Positions 61,710-64,000 of a stretch of DNA of 64,000 nucleotides are shown one piece after another. The notes beneath the pieces are model-generated. The model was not told the DNA's origin. It made no database searches and saw only the letters and a program-made list of their open reading frames with translations. Every line of letters begins with the position of its first letter. The stretch's first letter is position 1. This stretch comes from Deuterostichococcus epilithicus (Eukaryota > Chlorophyta > Trebouxiophyceae > Prasiolales > Stichococcaceae): contig JAVTLE010000014.1 in assembly GCA_033439295.1 (NCBI GenBank), positions 3,038,001 to 3,102,000 on the forward strand. The letters are read 5' to 3'. The position numbers were made by a program, and so were the translations under genes.

Positions 61710-62577
61710 ATGGCCTCGGGTCTGGCACCGCGCAAGCCCGCCCGCATCCCCGAGGCGCTGTGGTCCGTCCACGCGCCGCGGACTCCGGAGAACCAGGACA
61801 TAACAGGCGCCTTCTACCCCGGCGCCACGGCGGCCCCCCCGCAGCAGCCGGCGGCCTGCGCTCTGTGCGGGCAGCAGCACCATGCCTCGCAGCTGCACTT
61901 TGGCGTCATGGGCTCCTTCGCCTACTGCACCGGTTGCCTGCTGAAGGTCGGCGCCGCGTATGCCAATGGGTCCGCCACGGCGGAGGCGGCGCTCGCAAAG
62001 TTCGCGGCCCCCGAGCCGCGCAGCCAGGCGTCCGACGCCACCATGCGCACCTGCGGCACCTGCTACGCCAGCAAGGTGCGAGTCTGCTCTGAATCGCACG
62101 TTGGCTAAACACTTCAACCGCCAGCTTACAGCGACGCAGCGTCGTCATCCTCCTACTTCCCAATGTGGTGGGCTTGCTCTGCTTTGCTGGAGGTACATAC
62201 TCAAAGTTTTTGTAAACCTCCAGATGACGTCTGCAGAACCTCTTTCGCTCTCTTGTGCCGCAGGCGATATCCAACTTCCTGCGCCAGGACAACGGTGCGG
62301 TGCGCCTCGAGCGCGACTGCAATGCCTGCGCCGCCGCCTCTGCGCGGCAGCAGGCGCAGCAGCTGCAGCTCAACTCCTGGCATGCTGCGCAGGACCCCGC
62401 CTTCCGCTCGCAGTCCTCGGCCGCGCTGCTGGCGCAGCTTACCAGCGTCATCCACACGCACATGGCGCAGCAACAGCCGCAGCCGCTGCCCGGCGCGGCG
62501 CCGACGCAACAGCAAGGCTTTGGGCCACCATNGCAGCCAGATTCGCGGAACCAGCAGCAGCAGCAGAAGCAGCAGAT

Positions 62578-62619
<42 letters not shown>

Positions 62620-63801
62620 CTTCTTACTCGTTGCGCCGACTGCAGCGCATGCGGCGGGGCTGGATGGGCGGGCCTTGAGCGCCAGCCTCCCACCTCGGCA
62701 GGTGTGCAGGCATCAGTGCCGCTCTGCAGGCCGGCCGCCTGCCCGACGAGTACTGGCTCCTTCCGTTGCATCCTGCCTGTGTGTTTCTGCTGGGCTGCCA
62801 GCCGCTCACGGAGATGCTTGCGCCTGCCTTGGAGGACACACATATCTCTGAACGGCGTACTTCCTCCGCCCACATCGCAGATCCCCCGCAGCCGGTCGTC
62901 GACCGAGTCCGACGAGGAGTATGCGCCGCCGTCGCGGACCAGAATGACTGGCGGCCGCGCCGCGCCCGCTGCCCGCCCGTCCTCGCGCCTGGGCCCGAAG
63001 GCTGCCCTAATGAAGGCGCCTGCAAGCGGCAAGATGCACAAGACGTGCTCCCGGTGCAAGCAGGAGAAGCCGGCGTCGTGCTACAACCTGGACCGCGGCA
63101 AGCCCGACGGCCTGTACTGCCACTGCCGGTGTGCACACCCTGCTGGACAAATGCATCAACTGCGGCTGATGCCGCCTGATTCTGCCTTGCCTCTCGAGAT
63201 GATGGACCGAAAGGACATGGGCTGCTCCTCGAAGCCCTACTGTTGAGCTTTTGCCATACCCAATCTCAGGGTCTCCCGGGTCTGTCGAGAGGGTCCCACC
63301 CCGGCGCTGTGTTGGAATTTTCACAGCGCTGGCCTGGCTGAGACGTCGCTGGTGCTCATCTGCTGCAGGGCGTGCTGCGCGGAGATGAATGCAGTGCGCA
63401 ATCAGCGCAAGGTGCTGGTCACAATGCCGACAGTCGAGGCCAAGTCGTGCACGCGCTGCCGCCAGCGCAAGGTCGCTTCTGAATTCTACCGCCAGAACAC
63501 CAGCCATGACGGACTGCGCTCCTGGTGCAAGGTAAGCAGACGTTTGACGCCTGCCATGTTCCTGTCTGGACATGTGCCTCAATGCACTAGCTGTGCCTGA
63601 AGAGATGGTGGTTTGTTGCATCAGCAACTGTTTTGCCCACCATCTTGTCGCACACAAAGAGTGTCTATCCAAAATAGAGGAAAAACCAAACAAAGGCAGG
63701 CTCAAACAAGAGCGCTTACAGACGCAACCTTGCTGCTGCAGACGTGCTACTCGTCCGCCAGCGCAGCAAAGTCCAAGAGCACGCAGAAGCGCGTCAAGTG
63801 A
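61710..63801 (+). CDS. Three-finger polyQ protein of the C-x2-C-x22-C-x2-C family
   Basis: Function is unknown. Five exons agree in phase: 61710-62075, 62264-62701, 62881-63128, 63369-63531 and 63742-63801. It starts MASGLAPRKPARIPEALWSV. A degenerate cysteine module lies first (CALC, 19 residues, CTGC; 61.86-61.95 kb). Module 1 (CGTC to CNAC) is split by the first intron after CYASK. A polyglutamine tract follows (62.58-62.62 kb). Exon 3 has an acidic Ser-rich patch (SRSSTESDEEYAPPSR) and module 2 (CSRCKQEKPASCYNLDRG to CRAC), whose last pair is completed by exon 4. Module 3 (CTRCRQRKVASEFYRQ to CKTC) is completed by exon 5, which ends KSKSTQKRVK. All three full modules keep the 22-residue spacing. 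It is on the opposite strand and 34 kb from the other finger genes. Confidence 0.8.
62581..62618 (+). repeat. (CAG)n microsatellite coding polyglutamine
   Basis: About 12-13 CAG units in exon 2 of the three-finger gene, preceded by shorter Gln runs from 62550. Confidence 0.85.
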
Positions 63802-64000
63802 GGGTGTGTCCAGGCAGCAAACTGGAAATTATCATTCAGAGGGAAGGGGCAAGTTTTTCCGTCGGTGATGGTTGCGCTTGCGGCGAACGCTCTGCATCGC
63901 CGTAGCTGCGCCATCATGGTCGACAGGTCAGCGCAAATTCTGCCGCCGCTATAGTTCATGATGATTGAAGATAGATTGGCTGCGATGGGTTCTTCGTTGC
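63802..64000. other. Right window edge
   Basis: Downstream of the three-finger gene. Nothing is recognised apart from a probable 3' UTR. Confidence 0.4.

Noticed and set aside
1-64000. Transposons, LTR elements, tRNA or rRNA genes and CRISPR arrays
   Set aside because: No reverse transcriptase, integrase, transposase, long terminal repeat, cloverleaf or spaced repeat array was recognised by reading; a repeat or covariance search would be needed to exclude small or old copies.

Overview
This window is nuclear DNA of a eukaryote, most likely a green alga (Chlorophyta, probably Trebouxiophyceae or a relative). Exons are GC-rich and interrupted by many short GT-AG introns of about 60-300 bases. 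The proteins include plant-type PEP carboxylase, a BicA-like SulP transporter with a plastid-type leader, FAM91, and extracellular enzymes carrying the six-cysteine CAQQK modules known from volvocine and chlorellacean algae. Isolated Ns near 10.13-10.17, 16.41, 17.05, 20.41, 37.55-37.68 and 62.53 kb show a draft assembly. Gene models were built by hand from protein-like segments and splice phase. Outer limits and motifs are firmer than most inner exon edges.

Layout: a possible small membrane protein (0.5-0.9 kb, minus); GH38 alpha-mannosidase with an inserted ShKT domain (1.7-10.4, plus); a one-finger protein (11.1-12.9, minus) head-to-head with a small membrane protein (13.4-13.9, plus); a four-finger AT-hook protein (14.7-21.9, minus); an eight-finger His/Gln-rich protein (22.8-27.4, minus), head-to-head with FAM91 (28.5-34.4, plus); an atypical GT14-like glycosyltransferase (34.8-36.2, minus); an auxin-efflux-carrier-type transporter with MORN repeats in its central loop (37.0-39.3, minus); a small plastid-type membrane protein (39.7-40.3, minus); a modular GH5 cellulase (41.4-47.4, minus); a BicA-like SulP transporter (48.8-52.5, minus) head-to-head with PEP carboxylase (53.0-60.3, plus); and a three-finger protein (61.7-63.8, plus).

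The strongest novelty candidate is a family of tandem zinc-finger-like modules with the strict pattern C-x2-C-x22-C-x2-C and a DGL core. Sixteen modules lie in four separate genes here, joined to polyQ, His/Gln-rich and AT-hook regions. The other unusual architectures are the AEC-MORN-AEC transporter (which also appears to use two GC-AG introns), the ShKT domain inside an alpha-mannosidase, and the cellulase whose catalytic domain is split by four cysteine-rich modules.

Two functional links can be suggested. The BicA-like transporter (bicarbonate supply) and PEP carboxylase (a bicarbonate consumer) share one intergenic promoter region of about 0.5 kb. The alpha-mannosidase, the GT14-like protein and the cellulase fit secretory-pathway glycan and wall metabolism, while FAM91 acts in trans-Golgi vesicle tethering. 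No rRNA, tRNA, CRISPR or recognisable mobile element was found.
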